Source: JBBATK01 sp040398805
GTDB taxonomy: Bacteria; Bacteroidota; Ignavibacteria; Kapaibacteriales; NICIL-2
Assembly: GCA_040398805.1 (NCBI GenBank)
Contig: JBBATK010000001.1
Coordinates: forward strand, 310,001 to 374,000
Reading direction: 5' to 3'
Length of the DNA: 64,000 nt
The notes under the pieces were generated by a model, which saw only the letters and a program-made list of their open reading frames with translations, was not told where the DNA came from and did no database searches. A program made the translations under genes and the position numbers. This document shows, one piece after another, positions 6,900 through 15,825 of the stretch; the stretch's first letter is position 1, and the number at the start of each line of letters is the position of its first letter.

Positions 6900-9038
6900 T
6901 TAGGTTTTCCGTTCGTTGGTGAATCTTTCCCACAGAAGTTCAAGGACGCGCCGCGCCGAGACCATGATGGGGGTACCTGGTCCGAACACCGCGCTCACGC
7001 CTTTGCCAAGAAGCGTCGGAACATCGTCCGGCGGAATGATGCCACCGGCCACAACCATGATGTCGCCGGCTCCCTTATCCTCGAGATGACCGATGAGCTC
7101 GGGTATCAAGGTAAGGTGGCCTGCGGCTTGCGACGAAACGCCGACGACATGGACGTCATTCTCCATCGCTTCACGCGCCGCTTCGTCCGGCGTCTGGAAA
7201 AGCGGACCGATGTCGACATCGAATCCTATGTCGGCGAATGACGTGGCAATGACCTTCGCACCGCGGTCATGTCCGTCCTGACCGAGTTTCACCACGAGGA
7301 TGCGCGGACGTCGACCGGTCACCTCGGCAAACCGAGCAACCTCCTGCCGTAACTCTTCGAATTCACGATCGTCTTCGTACATGGCTGCATATACCCCTTG
7401 TAAAGTCTGCGTGGTGGCAACGTACCTGGTATACACGCTCTCCAGAACGTCGCTGATCTCTCCCACGGTGGCTCGAGCCCGCGCAGCGTTCACCGCCACG
7501 TCAAGGACATTCGCCGAGGGGTCTTGTGCGGCTTCGCGGAGCCGTTCGAGCACGTCAAGAAGGACGCGTTCGTTGCGCTCGGCTTTCACGTGCCGAAGGC
7601 GTTCGATCTGTGTGCGCCGAACCTCCGCGTTATCGACGACACGAACCTCCACATCATCCTCACGCTCCGGCCGATATTTGTTCACACCGACGATGACCTC
7701 TTCACCGCGATCGATGGCCGCTTGTCTCTTTGCCGCGGATTCTTCGATACGCAGCTTGGGGAAACCGGATTCGATGGCTTTCGTCATACCTCCCATCGTT
7801 TCTATCTCGTCGATCAGCTCCAGCGATTTCGCGACCAATTCGTTCGTGAGATATTCTATGTAGTGCGATCCGCCTAGAGGATCGGCCACTTCCGTCACGT
7901 GGGACTCCTCGGCGATGATCGTCTGCGTGTTCCTCGCTATGCGCGCGGAAAAATCCGTCGGTAACGCCAGCGCCTCATCGAAGGAGTTCGTATGCAAAGA
8001 TTGCGTACCACCGAGCACGGCGGCAAGTGCTTCTATGGTCGTGCGCACGATGTTGTTATACGGATCCTGAGCAGCAAGCGACCAACCGGATGTCTGGCAA
8101 TGGGTGCGGAGCAGGAGGGAGGATTCCTTCTTCGGGTCGAAGTGTTTCTTCATCATCGTCGACCACAACACGCGCGCTGCGCGGAGTTTCGCAACCTCCA
8201 TGAAGAAGTTCATCCCGATTCCGAAAAAGAACGACAGTCTGGGTGCGAAATCGTCGACGGTCAATCCACGCTCCACGGCCCGACGTACGTATTCCATGCC
8301 ATCGGCGATAGTGAAGGCCAACTCCTGTACCGCCGTCGCTCCCGCTTCGTGGATATGGTAACCACTGATGCTGATGCTGTTGAACTTCGGCATGTGCGCA
8401 CTGGTGTAGGCGATGATGTCGGACACGAGGCGCATACTGGGCTCGGGCGGATAGATATACGTGTTGCGAACCATGAACTCTTTCAGAATGTCGTTCTGGA
8501 TCGTGCCACTGAGTTTCTCCTTGGGAACGCCTTGTTCCTCGCCTGCGACGATGAACATCGCGAGGATGGGAATGACAGCGCCGTTCATGGTCATCGACAC
8601 CGAAACTTCGCCAAGAGGGATACCATCGAAAAGGATCTTCATATCCTCCACCGAATCGATGGCGACGCCGGCCTTGCCGACATCGCCCGATACGCGGGGA
8701 TGGTCGCTGTCGTACCCGCGATGGGTGGCAAGATCAAACGCAACGGACAATCCCTTCTGTCCTGCGGCGAGTCCGCGTTTATAAAACGCGTTCGATTCTT
8801 CCGCCGTCGAGAATCCGGCGTACTGACGCACGGTCCATGGTCTGTTCGTGTACATGGTGGCATAGGGTCCGCGTCGAAACGGATAGACGCCCGGAAATTC
8901 GGACTCCTCCGTAGCACGATCGTGGTCAACGTATACCGGATCGATCCCTATTCCCTCCCGGGAAACACGTGATTTCGTGCTCGGATCGGCTCCGTTGTAT
9001 TCTTTCGTCGCTTTCTTTCGCCATTCGTCGAGTGACAT
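6900..9038 (-). CDS. scpA: Methylmalonyl-CoA mutase, catalytic subunit
   Basis: A 712-residue adenosylcobalamin enzyme that interconverts (R)-methylmalonyl-CoA and succinyl-CoA. The N-terminal TIM barrel carries YATMYTNRPWTVRQYAGF near residue 60, including the tyrosine and arginine that bind substrate; SISGYHIHEAG and RTHCQTSGWSL follow. The C-terminal B12-binding domain has the DxHxxG base-off motif in GQDGHDRGAKVI, near residue 595. Length matches the large subunit (MutB/human MUT type). No small mutA-type subunit lies next to it, so it is probably homodimeric. It leads an operon with meaB and would join propionyl-CoA metabolism to the TCA cycle. A TATTTTTG promoter element lies 24 nt upstream. 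Confidence 0.97.
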   Translation of the reverse strand: MSLDEWRKKATKEYNGADPSTKSRVSREGIGIDPVYVDHDRATEESEFPGVYPFRRGPYATMYTNRPWTVRQYAGFSTAEESNAFYKRGLAAGQKGLSVAFDLATHRGYDSDHPRVSGDVGKAGVAIDSVEDMKILFDGIPLGEVSVSMTMNGAVIPILAMFIVAGEEQGVPKEKLSGTIQNDILKEFMVRNTYIYPPEPSMRLVSDIIAYTSAHMPKFNSISISGYHIHEAGATAVQELAFTIADGMEYVRRAVERGLTVDDFAPRLSFFFGIGMNFFMEVAKLRAARVLWSTMMKKHFDPKKESSLLLRTHCQTSGWSLAAQDPYNNIVRTTIEALAAVLGGTQSLHTNSFDEALALPTDFSARIARNTQTIIAEESHVTEVADPLGGSHYIEYLTNELVAKSLELIDEIETMGGMTKAIESGFPKLRIEESAAKRQAAIDRGEEVIVGVNKYRPEREDDVEVRVVDNAEVRRTQIERLRHVKAERNERVLLDVLERLREAAQDPSANVLDVAVNAARARATVGEISDVLESVYTRYVATTQTLQGVYAAMYEDDREFEELRQEVARFAEVTGRRPRILVVKLGQDGHDRGAKVIATSFADIGFDVDIGPLFQTPDEAAREAMENDVHVVGVSSQAAGHLTLIPELIGHLEDKGAGDIMVVAGGIIPPDDVPTLLGKGVSAVFGPGTPIMVSARRVLELLWERFTNERKT

Positions 9039-9061
9039 ACGCGATACCAGTGGTTACGGTC

Positions 9062-9069
9062 CAAAAATA
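9062..9069 (-). promoter_or_regulatory. Bacteroidota-type -7 element for the mutase operon
   Basis: TATTTTTG on the minus strand fits TAnnTTTG exactly and ends 24 nt before the mutase start. The TTG partner is poorly placed (13 nt away), so the -33 element is weak. Position and exact -7 match support a start site close to 9055. Confidence 0.5.
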
Positions 9070-9129
9070 CGCACCATGTCCCCAATGAACGGATAACGGG
9101 CCCTCGTGTTGTGGCCTTTTTGCCCCCAA

Positions 9130-9160
9130 TTGTCAGCGTATCGTTTAATCTCCTATTTTG
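9130..9160 (+). promoter_or_regulatory. Probable promoter of the acyl-CoA synthetase
   Basis: TTG at 9130-9132, then 21 nt, then TATTTTG at 9154-9160. The -7 element is one T shorter than the others in the window, but the distance from TTG to TTTG (24 nt) is the same as for rpsT. It faces the mutase promoter across about 60 nt. Confidence 0.45.
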
Positions 9161-9208
9161 AAGCGGTGTCTACGTATCAACGAAAACGCAAACGATAACA
9201 GAGGACCT

Positions 9209-11029
9209 ATGGTACAATACTCTACCATTCCGCAGATGTTTCTCCAGTCCGGAGCGACGTTTTTCGCCGACGGTCATCCCGTGTACATGTCGAAGAAGGA
9301 TGGCACGTATTCCGGAATCTCTTACCCCGAGTTTCGAGAATTGGTCGAGTGCTTCTCATCGGGTCTCGTGAAGTTGGGCATCGAACCCGGCGACCGCGTA
9401 GGAATTGTTTCGGAAAACCGTCTTGAGTGGGTCATCTCGGATTTCGCCATCACGGGATGCGGTGCGGCCGATGTCCCGGTCTTCCCCACGCTGACGGCAC
9501 GTCAACTCGAGTACACGTATAACAACTGTTCAGCTGCCATCATCATCGTCAGCAACAAGATGCAACTGGCGAAGATCCTTTCCGTGCGTGCCGAACTGCC
9601 GGCATTGGAACACATCATCATCATGAACGACGAGGGAACGAACCCATCGGAGAATATCCATGGCTTTTCCGATGTCATCCAACTCGGACGCGATGCGATG
9701 CCCGCCAAGGAGCGCACCGAGCAGTTCGAACGACTCGCTTCGGCTGTGAAACCGGATGACCTCTGTACGATCATCTATACGAGTGGAACGACCGGTAATC
9801 CCAAAGGCGTCATGCTCACGCATCGCAATCTTTGTTCGAATATCAACGCCGTGAACGATGTCGTGCATGTGGGCACGGACGATATCTTCCTCTCGTATCT
9901 TCCCATGTGTCACTCCTACGAGCGCATCGGCGGATTCTACATCGCCTTCGGTCACGGCGCCACGACCGCTTTCGCCGAATCCCTTGAAAGCGTGCGGACG
10001 AATCTTCAAGAGGTACGGCCGACCATCATGACAAGCGTACCCCGACTCTTCGAACGCATCCGTAACGGCGTCATTGCCAACGTGGAAAAGCAGCCACCGG
10101 GAAAACAGAAGATCTTCAACTTGGCGGTCAGCGTCGGCAAACGCATGGTCAACGAACAGCAGATGGGATCGGTATCAGTCATGACCAAGGTGATGTATGC
10201 CGCAGCAGACGCCATGGTCTTCTCCAAGATTCGGTCGTTGACCGGTGGACGTCTCCGCTTTTTCGTTTCCGGTGGTGGCGCTCTTGCTTATGATGTGAAA
10301 GAATTCTTCACCATGGTAGGGATGGTCATTCTCGAGGGATACGGACTCACGGAAACGTCACCCGTTCTCACCGTCACACGGCCCGATGACAATGAAATCG
10401 GAACGGTCGGAAAACCTATCCTGAACGTGGAGATCAAGCTGGCCGACGACGGGGAAATACTTGCCCGAGGTCCGAACATCATGCGTGGTTATTGGCACAA
10501 CGAGGAAGCCACTCGTGAAACCATCGACAGTGACGGGTGGTTGCATACCGGCGACATCGGAGCATATACGAAACGCGGCAACCTGAAAATCACCGACCGA
10601 AAGAAGAACCTCTTCGTCAGTAGTGGAGGTAAGAACATCGCTCCGCAAGTAGTTGAAAACGTACTACTTCAATCCAAGTACATAGACCAGGTGCTTCTGC
10701 TCGGCGATAACAAGGAATACTGTTCGGCTCTCATCGTCCCTGATTATGAACTTATCAAACCACTCCTCTCGCCGACGCAATCCATCACATCGGTGGATGA
10801 CCTTAACTCACCGGCCGTCGTCCAAGCGATTTCGGGTGATATCAATCGGGTGCAACGGGATCTGGCGAAATACGAACGCGTGAGACGCATCTATGTACTT
10901 CCCGAGGCCTTCACTGTTGAAAACGGTATGATGACACCGACGTTGAAGATAAAGCGCGCAGTTGTCGAGCATCAATACAAGGCCGAGATCGAGTCGCTTT
11001 ATGAATCGACAGCAAAAGAGGGATTCTAA
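9209..11029 (+). CDS. Long-chain acyl-CoA synthetase (AMP-forming)
   Basis: A 606-residue ANL-superfamily enzyme that activates fatty acids with ATP and CoA. The P-loop YTSGTTGNPKGVMLTH near residue 190, GYGLTETSP, DGWLHTGDIG and ITDRKKNLFVSSGGKNIAP are all present, and the C-terminal domain is complete with a lysine in TPTLKIKR. It resembles FadD15/long-chain types and lacks any transmembrane segment. ATG at 9209 is preferred because GAGGA lies directly before it; an in-frame start at 9158 has no such site. It is divergent from methylmalonyl-CoA mutase. The last codons form one arm of a hairpin (see 11014-11044). Confidence 0.93.
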   Translation: MVQYSTIPQMFLQSGATFFADGHPVYMSKKDGTYSGISYPEFRELVECFSSGLVKLGIEPGDRVGIVSENRLEWVISDFAITGCGAADVPVFPTLTARQLEYTYNNCSAAIIIVSNKMQLAKILSVRAELPALEHIIIMNDEGTNPSENIHGFSDVIQLGRDAMPAKERTEQFERLASAVKPDDLCTIIYTSGTTGNPKGVMLTHRNLCSNINAVNDVVHVGTDDIFLSYLPMCHSYERIGGFYIAFGHGATTAFAESLESVRTNLQEVRPTIMTSVPRLFERIRNGVIANVEKQPPGKQKIFNLAVSVGKRMVNEQQMGSVSVMTKVMYAAADAMVFSKIRSLTGGRLRFFVSGGGALAYDVKEFFTMVGMVILEGYGLTETSPVLTVTRPDDNEIGTVGKPILNVEIKLADDGEILARGPNIMRGYWHNEEATRETIDSDGWLHTGDIGAYTKRGNLKITDRKKNLFVSSGGKNIAPQVVENVLLQSKYIDQVLLLGDNKEYCSALIVPDYELIKPLLSPTQSITSVDDLNSPAVVQAISGDINRVQRDLAKYERVRRIYVLPEAFTVENGMMTPTLKIKRAVVEHQYKAEIESLYESTAKEGF

Positions 11030-11044
11030 TCGTAGAATCCCTCT
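11014..11044 (-). terminator. Inverted repeat across a stop codon; probable sppA terminator
   Basis: A perfect 11-bp inverted repeat: 11017-11027 (AGAGGGATTCT) pairs with 11034-11044, with a 6-nt loop. The 5' arm includes the last codons of the acyl-CoA synthetase and the loop contains part of its TAA. On the minus strand the hairpin is followed by TTTTG, making it a likely terminator for the sppA transcript arriving from the other side. On the plus strand no T-run follows, so there it would act as a 3'-end stabiliser at most. Confidence 0.6.
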
Positions 11045-11094
11045 CAAAGGTTTGTGGTACCGCCGTCATCTGACACATCCGAGCCGGCCCGCTC

Positions 11095-13044
11095 TTATCG
11101 CGAGGAGAGTGTCCATGGCATCACTGCCAGTATGTGTTCATCCCTGCTCAACATAGCCATGTGCAGAGAGTAAGCGCCTTGCTCTCGGAGTTCAACGGGT
11201 AAGGCGTTCCACCAAATCTGCCATTCCTTCGGTTGATGCTGAATAAAATCCTTTGTCAGCGACACGAGGGACGCACGAACGTGAGCCGCATCTTCTCCGT
11301 CATCCGTCTCAACGTCGTCCTCTTGATCGGGCTTGATCAACCGCAATAACGACGCAAAGGGATCCTCTTTTTCCGGATACCGCACCAGCTCCACCGTCTC
11401 ATCGGCCTTGACACCGATTCGGGCTTTGGCAATGGTGATCGCCGATTTCAACCCTCCGAGGACATCGACCAGCCCATTACCCATGGCGGCGCTACCGGTC
11501 CATACCCGACCCTTGGCCACTTCCCGGACTTCTTCCGTGCTCTTACCGCGTCCCGCGGCTACCCTTTCGAGAAAACGCTGATACGTACCGTCGATCATCG
11601 ACTCCAATTTCTGTCGGTCCGAAGACGACATAGGGAGCAAAGGGTTCATGAACAGAGCCGCTGAGCCGCTGGCTACCGTATCGATACCGACGCCGAGCTT
11701 GTTCATCGTGCCTGCAAGGTTGGGAATAGCAGCAATGACGCCAATCGAGCCGGTAATGGTCTGCGGATGGGCGATAATGGAGTCGCACGCCATGGCCATG
11801 TAGTATCCACCACTCGCTGCCAGATCGCTCATGGAGGCATAGACGGGCTTCTTCGCCTTCGCGCGGAGGATTTCTTGATACATCTCGTCCGATGCCTGCA
11901 CCGATCCGCCCGGAGAATCGATACGAAGGATGATCGCCTTCACCTCATCGTCGTTGGCAGCCTTGCGAAGATTCCTTACCCACGAGCCGGAGGCGATCTC
12001 CATAGAGAACGGGGTGGAACGACCGGAACGGATAGCACCACTGCCGTAAACGATCGCGATCTTCTTTCCTTTCACCGGAACCGCTCTACTGTGCGCTCTG
12101 GCGAACTTCACATACTCGCCGATGCCGACGAAACGGAGCTTCTCCGTGGAAGACTCCGAGCCGTAGACATTTCTCTTGAGCTTCTCCTTCATTTGGAGAT
12201 CCGTTGCGAAGGCATCGATAAGACCCGCGGCCATCATGTCGTCGGCGGTGTAGACACCACGCTTCATGAGAGCATCGATCTCACCGTACGTCTTGTTCCG
12301 CGATGCAGCCACCTCTGTAACATAGGCAGCATACCGAGCGTCGATGAGCTCATGCATTTCCTTTCGCGCGGGCTCACTGTACGATGTCCGGTTGTACATC
12401 TCACCGGCACTCTTGTAGTCCTCGCGCTGGATGACCGTCCATTGAACACCGATCTTCTCGAACATGTTCTTGAGGAACGGCGAGGCACCACCGAAACCGT
12501 TGAACTCGATGTTCGCTTCCTGCGGCATGAAGATGCTGTCGGCTACGGCTGCGAAAGCGTAGTCGGACTCACCGCCTCCCGAGAGAAAGGCATAAACGAA
12601 TTTCTTCGACGACTTGAAGTCACGAAGTGCTTCGATCACTTCCCGCTGCTTCGTGAAACCCACGGGTCCGGATGACGTGAAGTACACGCCGACGATATGC
12701 GGATCGTTCTTCGCCTCTTCCAACGCGTCAAGCACGTCGAGGAGCGCCGTTGTCTTTCCGGCGTCGTCGAAGAGCGAATTCTGAGAGGAGTATTCCTGCA
12801 AGCCGGATCCGAAATCCAACGTGAGGATGGATTTCTCCTTGACGTCCTTCACACTTTCCACCCCGGTCTCCATCGAGCCCGACGCGGCAGAGATGATCGC
12901 GACAATACCCACGATGATGAGGATCACCATGAGTACCATGCCGGCAAAGACCGAACCCATGACGGTCAACGGCATCACCCACCATCTCCGCGATGCGCGC
13001 ATCGGCGGTTGTAACGGCGGTCTCTCGTTCATGTTCGATTCCAT
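11095..13044 (-). CDS. sppA: Signal peptide peptidase SppA, 67K type
   Basis: A 649-residue membrane serine protease that clears cleaved signal peptides. One N-terminal transmembrane helix (about residues 25-53) is followed by two tandem S49 domains. The catalytic dyad is visible: K211 in EDYKSAGEMY of the first domain and S411 in SDLAASGGYYMA of the second, the same spacing as E. coli SppA. Length fits the 67K class. Start at 13044 has AAGGA 8 nt upstream; ATG 13032 is an alternative. It lies on the same strand as the TlpA-like gene (71-nt gap) and probably ends at the hairpin at 11014-11044. Confidence 0.95.
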   Translation of the reverse strand: MESNMNERPPLQPPMRASRRWWVMPLTVMGSVFAGMVLMVILIIVGIVAIISAASGSMETGVESVKDVKEKSILTLDFGSGLQEYSSQNSLFDDAGKTTALLDVLDALEEAKNDPHIVGVYFTSSGPVGFTKQREVIEALRDFKSSKKFVYAFLSGGGESDYAFAAVADSIFMPQEANIEFNGFGGASPFLKNMFEKIGVQWTVIQREDYKSAGEMYNRTSYSEPARKEMHELIDARYAAYVTEVAASRNKTYGEIDALMKRGVYTADDMMAAGLIDAFATDLQMKEKLKRNVYGSESSTEKLRFVGIGEYVKFARAHSRAVPVKGKKIAIVYGSGAIRSGRSTPFSMEIASGSWVRNLRKAANDDEVKAIILRIDSPGGSVQASDEMYQEILRAKAKKPVYASMSDLAASGGYYMAMACDSIIAHPQTITGSIGVIAAIPNLAGTMNKLGVGIDTVASGSAALFMNPLLPMSSSDRQKLESMIDGTYQRFLERVAAGRGKSTEEVREVAKGRVWTGSAAMGNGLVDVLGGLKSAITIAKARIGVKADETVELVRYPEKEDPFASLLRLIKPDQEDDVETDDGEDAAHVRASLVSLTKDFIQHQPKEWQIWWNALPVELREQGAYSLHMAMLSRDEHILAVMPWTLSSR

Positions 13045-13115
13045 AGCACTGTTCCTTACGACGTTTATTGGGTATTGTTCACTTCGTTCGTCACTGCACG
13101 AGAAAGCACTCTCGA

Positions 13116-13763
13116 TTACCGTGCTTTCGCTACGGCGTCGGCAAGACCTTTCTTCGTCGTCCCGCCTTGGATGATATCCACTTGCTGACCGGCTGCGTTG
13201 AAGACGATGGTCACCGGTATGTAGTCCATCGGGGCGATACTGCTGTATGCCTCGGCGATGCTACGGGTCGATACACCGGAGCCGCTCGTCACGTTCACGT
13301 AGTTCATCTTCTGCGCATTGGCGAACTTCGTGACGACGTCTTTGGCCGTTGCGTCGTCACGCTCGAGGGCGATGCCGATCATGTAGACATCCTTGTTCTG
13401 CTCCGCGAATTCCACGAACTCGGGAATCTCGCGACGGCATGGAGGACACCACGTTGCCCAGAAATTGACGACGACGATCTTACCTTTGGCCTGTTCGCTG
13501 AGCTTACGAGCCACTCCCGCCGCATCTTTCCACGTGATGTCGATCAGACGCTGAGATGACGGTGCTCCGATTGCCGAAGCGGTCACGACAAATTTCTCGG
13601 CAGTCTCCGGCGCTGCCGGTGCGACCTGTGAAGACATGGACTGTCCGGCCGATGCTGCTGCCTGCTTCAGGTCGAAGCCATCGGCCTTATCGCCTCCCGC
13701 CTTCGAGCATGAGCTCGCCGTGATCAGAATTCCACAACCGAATACCAATGCTGCAATACGCAT
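13116..13763 (-). CDS. TlpA/ResA-like thioredoxin-fold lipoprotein
   Basis: A 215-residue exported thiol-disulfide protein. Residues 1-20 form a lipoprotein signal ending in TASSC (Cys at about 19), then a linker rich in alanine, then a thioredoxin domain with the active site FWATWCPPCRREIP. The segment after it (YIPVTIVFNAAG) supplies the cis-proline loop. It probably reduces disulfides on the periplasmic side, for example in cytochrome c maturation. The start at 13763 has an excellent GGAGG site 6 nt upstream; the longer frame to 14027 lies inside pnuC. The gap to pnuC is about 145 nt, so it may have its own promoter. Confidence 0.92.
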   Translation of the reverse strand: MRIAALVFGCGILITASSCSKAGGDKADGFDLKQAAASAGQSMSSQVAPAAPETAEKFVVTASAIGAPSSQRLIDITWKDAAGVARKLSEQAKGKIVVVNFWATWCPPCRREIPEFVEFAEQNKDVYMIGIALERDDATAKDVVTKFANAQKMNYVNVTSGSGVSTRSIAEAYSSIAPMDYIPVTIVFNAAGQQVDIIQGGTTKKGLADAVAKAR

Positions 13764-13908
13764 ACCTATCCTCCAATGTGAATTATCCGTGATGATTTTC
13801 GTCAAGCGCAACAAAACGAGCGCCGTGATCGAGACTTCGCACAGCGCCCATGACGTTTCAGACGCCGACAAATTAGATATAATTTTTCTGAACGGAAGGT
13901 TCCGGGCC

Positions 13909-14505
13909 TCATCCGCGAGGTGAAAGACGGGTCCGCCATGAACGCCAACCACGGAAGGAGAGTGCGGCGAACATGACAGACAGAATCGCGTACATGGGCA
14001 ACTCCCGGGACCAGTACAGGCCGGCATAGACCACGTTCACGGGTATCCATACGAGCCAATTGTCTATGTACTTCCTCGCTTGGAACCATGTGGCAACGAT
14101 ACTCGCGGCGAAGAGGAGCGAATCGAGAATCGGTATCCTGGCCCCCGGAAGGTTCATGAGCACGCCGTAAACGACCATCCACACAACGATTCCCGCCGAC
14201 AACGAGCGGAGGCGAACGATACCGCTGGCTTGGGAGACCGACAAGGCCGATGATGATTCGCTGGAAGGACTCCATTGCACGTAGCCGATGACACCCATGA
14301 CGAAGTAGATCCACTGAAGGGTCATATCGGCAAACAGTCCGGCTTCGAAGCATGAATACGAGAGCAGGGCGACGCTGATGTTTCCGAAAATCCAGCACGC
14401 GCGGGACTCGCGGATCATGAGAACAACGTAGAGAACACCGGTAATGGTGGACAGCGCCTCAATGACAGTGACAGATGCGAACACGGATAAGAAATCCACA
14501 AGCAT
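13909..14505 (-). CDS. pnuC: Nicotinamide riboside transporter PnuC
   Basis: A roughly 198-residue membrane protein with about seven helices that carries nicotinamide riboside for NAD salvage. PnuC signatures are visible: GVLYVVLMIRE, the WIFGNISVALLSY segment, FADMTLQWIYFVMGVIGYVQW, and NWLVWIPVNVVYAGLYW near the C-terminus. The start at 14505 (MLVDFLSVF) follows GGAGAGGGAGG and matches typical PnuC N-termini; ATG 14526 is an alternative that would overlap the upstream stop as ATGA. It follows the THUMP RNA methylase gene directly. No NAD-responsive riboswitch is recognisable upstream, and no nadR or ribosyl kinase gene is near. Confidence 0.93.
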   Translation of the reverse strand: MLVDFLSVFASVTVIEALSTITGVLYVVLMIRESRACWIFGNISVALLSYSCFEAGLFADMTLQWIYFVMGVIGYVQWSPSSESSSALSVSQASGIVRLRSLSAGIVVWMVVYGVLMNLPGARIPILDSLLFAASIVATWFQARKYIDNWLVWIPVNVVYAGLYWSRELPMYAILSVMFAALSFRGWRSWRTRLSPRG

Positions 14506-14522
14506 ACCTCCCTCTCCGACAT

Positions 14523-15704
14523 TCATTCCCCTGTCGCCGTGTTGTCGTCCAGCGACTCTCGGATGCGCTTCGTACCCTCATACATGAGATACTCATACAG
14601 ACGGCACTCGATGTCTGCGTTATAGAAGGGGATTTTGCGAGACGGGCGGAGTCCTACGCGCTTACCCAGGTCAAGATTCCCCGTGAAGACATAAGCACGC
14701 TTACCCGTACAACTCTTCTTGAACCAGTCACCGATGGACTCGTACACGCTTTCAAGCTGCCCGGCCGTTCCCATACGCTCACCGTACTCAGGATTAAGGA
14801 GCACCACTCCACTCCCCTCCGGAACGACCGTCTGCCGGAAGTCACCCATTCGCACATCCATGAAATCAAGCATCCCGGCGGTTGTTGCATTTTTTCGTGT
14901 AGCCTGGATGGCCGACGCGCTCTTGTCCGAGCAGACGATGGTCAACCTCACGTCCTTACGCGCCGCGGCCACCGCTTCCGAGCGTATTCGCTGCCATTCT
15001 TTCGCGTCATACATCCGGCAATGCATGAACCCGAAACCGCTCCGAAGGATCTGAGACGGAGTATTCGTTCCTGCAAGAGCCGCCTCGATCCCGAACGTCC
15101 CGCTCCCGCACATGGGATTGACAAACACTTCCTCTGCGTTCCATTTCGTTGCCTTGACGATGGCAGCGCCAAGTACTTCGCTCAAAGGCGCTTCGTGCGA
15201 CATGACCCGGTACCCGCGGCGGGAAAGCGGGGTCCCGGAGGTATCCAGATACACACTGCATTCACTACCCTTCCAGTACAGGAAGAACACCGTCGCATCG
15301 GTTCTCGGACCGCTGTCGGGCCGGCGACCGTACCGTTTGCGCATGCGGTCGGCAATGGCGTCTTTCAGCTTGACGTGTGCGTACTGCGTGTTACGAATGG
15401 TAGGATTGTCTACTGACGAGACGATGGAGAAATATCCATCGACATCCACCACATCCTCCCACGCATACTCCAAAGCACGAGCATACAGGTCCTCAGCGGT
15501 CTCGGCCCGGAATGTCAGAAGTGGGTAGAGCACCCGATGAGCGCAGCGCAGAAGAAGGTTGCAGCGCATCGCATCGCTGAATGTACCGCGGATGCGGATA
15601 CCGGCGAGCGACGTTTCTCGCTGCTCGTATCCCAACTCCGCGAGTTCTGCGTCGAGATACGATGTGAGGAGTTTGGGCGTGGTGATGAAGAGGTCTGATG
15701 TCAT
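14523..15704 (-). CDS. THUMP-domain class I RNA methyltransferase (RlmL/YpsC-like)
   Basis: A roughly 393-residue SAM-dependent RNA methylase. Residues ~45-155 are the THUMP RNA-binding domain; the Rossmann domain has motif I as NPMCGSGTFGIEAA (residues ~196-209). Motif IV reads LLNPEYGERMG at residues 302-312, with glutamate where the family has proline (NPPYG). The family methylates the N2 of guanosine in 23S rRNA (the m2G2445 half of RlmL) or tRNA. It lacks the second methylase domain of full RlmL, so it is the short YpsC type. Start is unsure: ATG 15704 or 15719, neither with a ribosome site. Confidence 0.87.
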   Translation of the reverse strand: MTSDLFITTPKLLTSYLDAELAELGYEQRETSLAGIRIRGTFSDAMRCNLLLRCAHRVLYPLLTFRAETAEDLYARALEYAWEDVVDVDGYFSIVSSVDNPTIRNTQYAHVKLKDAIADRMRKRYGRRPDSGPRTDATVFFLYWKGSECSVYLDTSGTPLSRRGYRVMSHEAPLSEVLGAAIVKATKWNAEEVFVNPMCGSGTFGIEAALAGTNTPSQILRSGFGFMHCRMYDAKEWQRIRSEAVAAARKDVRLTIVCSDKSASAIQATRKNATTAGMLDFMDVRMGDFRQTVVPEGSGVVLLNPEYGERMGTAGQLESVYESIGDWFKKSCTGKRAYVFTGNLDLGKRVGLRPSRKIPFYNADIECRLYEYLMYEGTKRIRESLDDNTATGE

Positions 15705-15757
15705 GTGCGAAGATATCATCGTGGCAGACGGTGACCATGGAATACCGAGACCTCGCA

Positions 15758-15788
15758 ATTGCCGCTGGCAGATGTACGTCTATTTTTG
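15758..15788 (+). promoter_or_regulatory. Bacteroidota-type promoter for prmA-ppx
   Basis: ATTG at 15758-15761, a 19-nt spacer and TATTTTTG at 15781-15788 match the TTTG-N19-TAnnTTTG pattern closely. The element lies 37 nt before the prmA ATG. One of the three best promoter matches in the window. Confidence 0.65.
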
Positions 15789-15825
15789 CACGCCCGTTTC
15801 CATTCACCCTGACACCGCGCACCTC

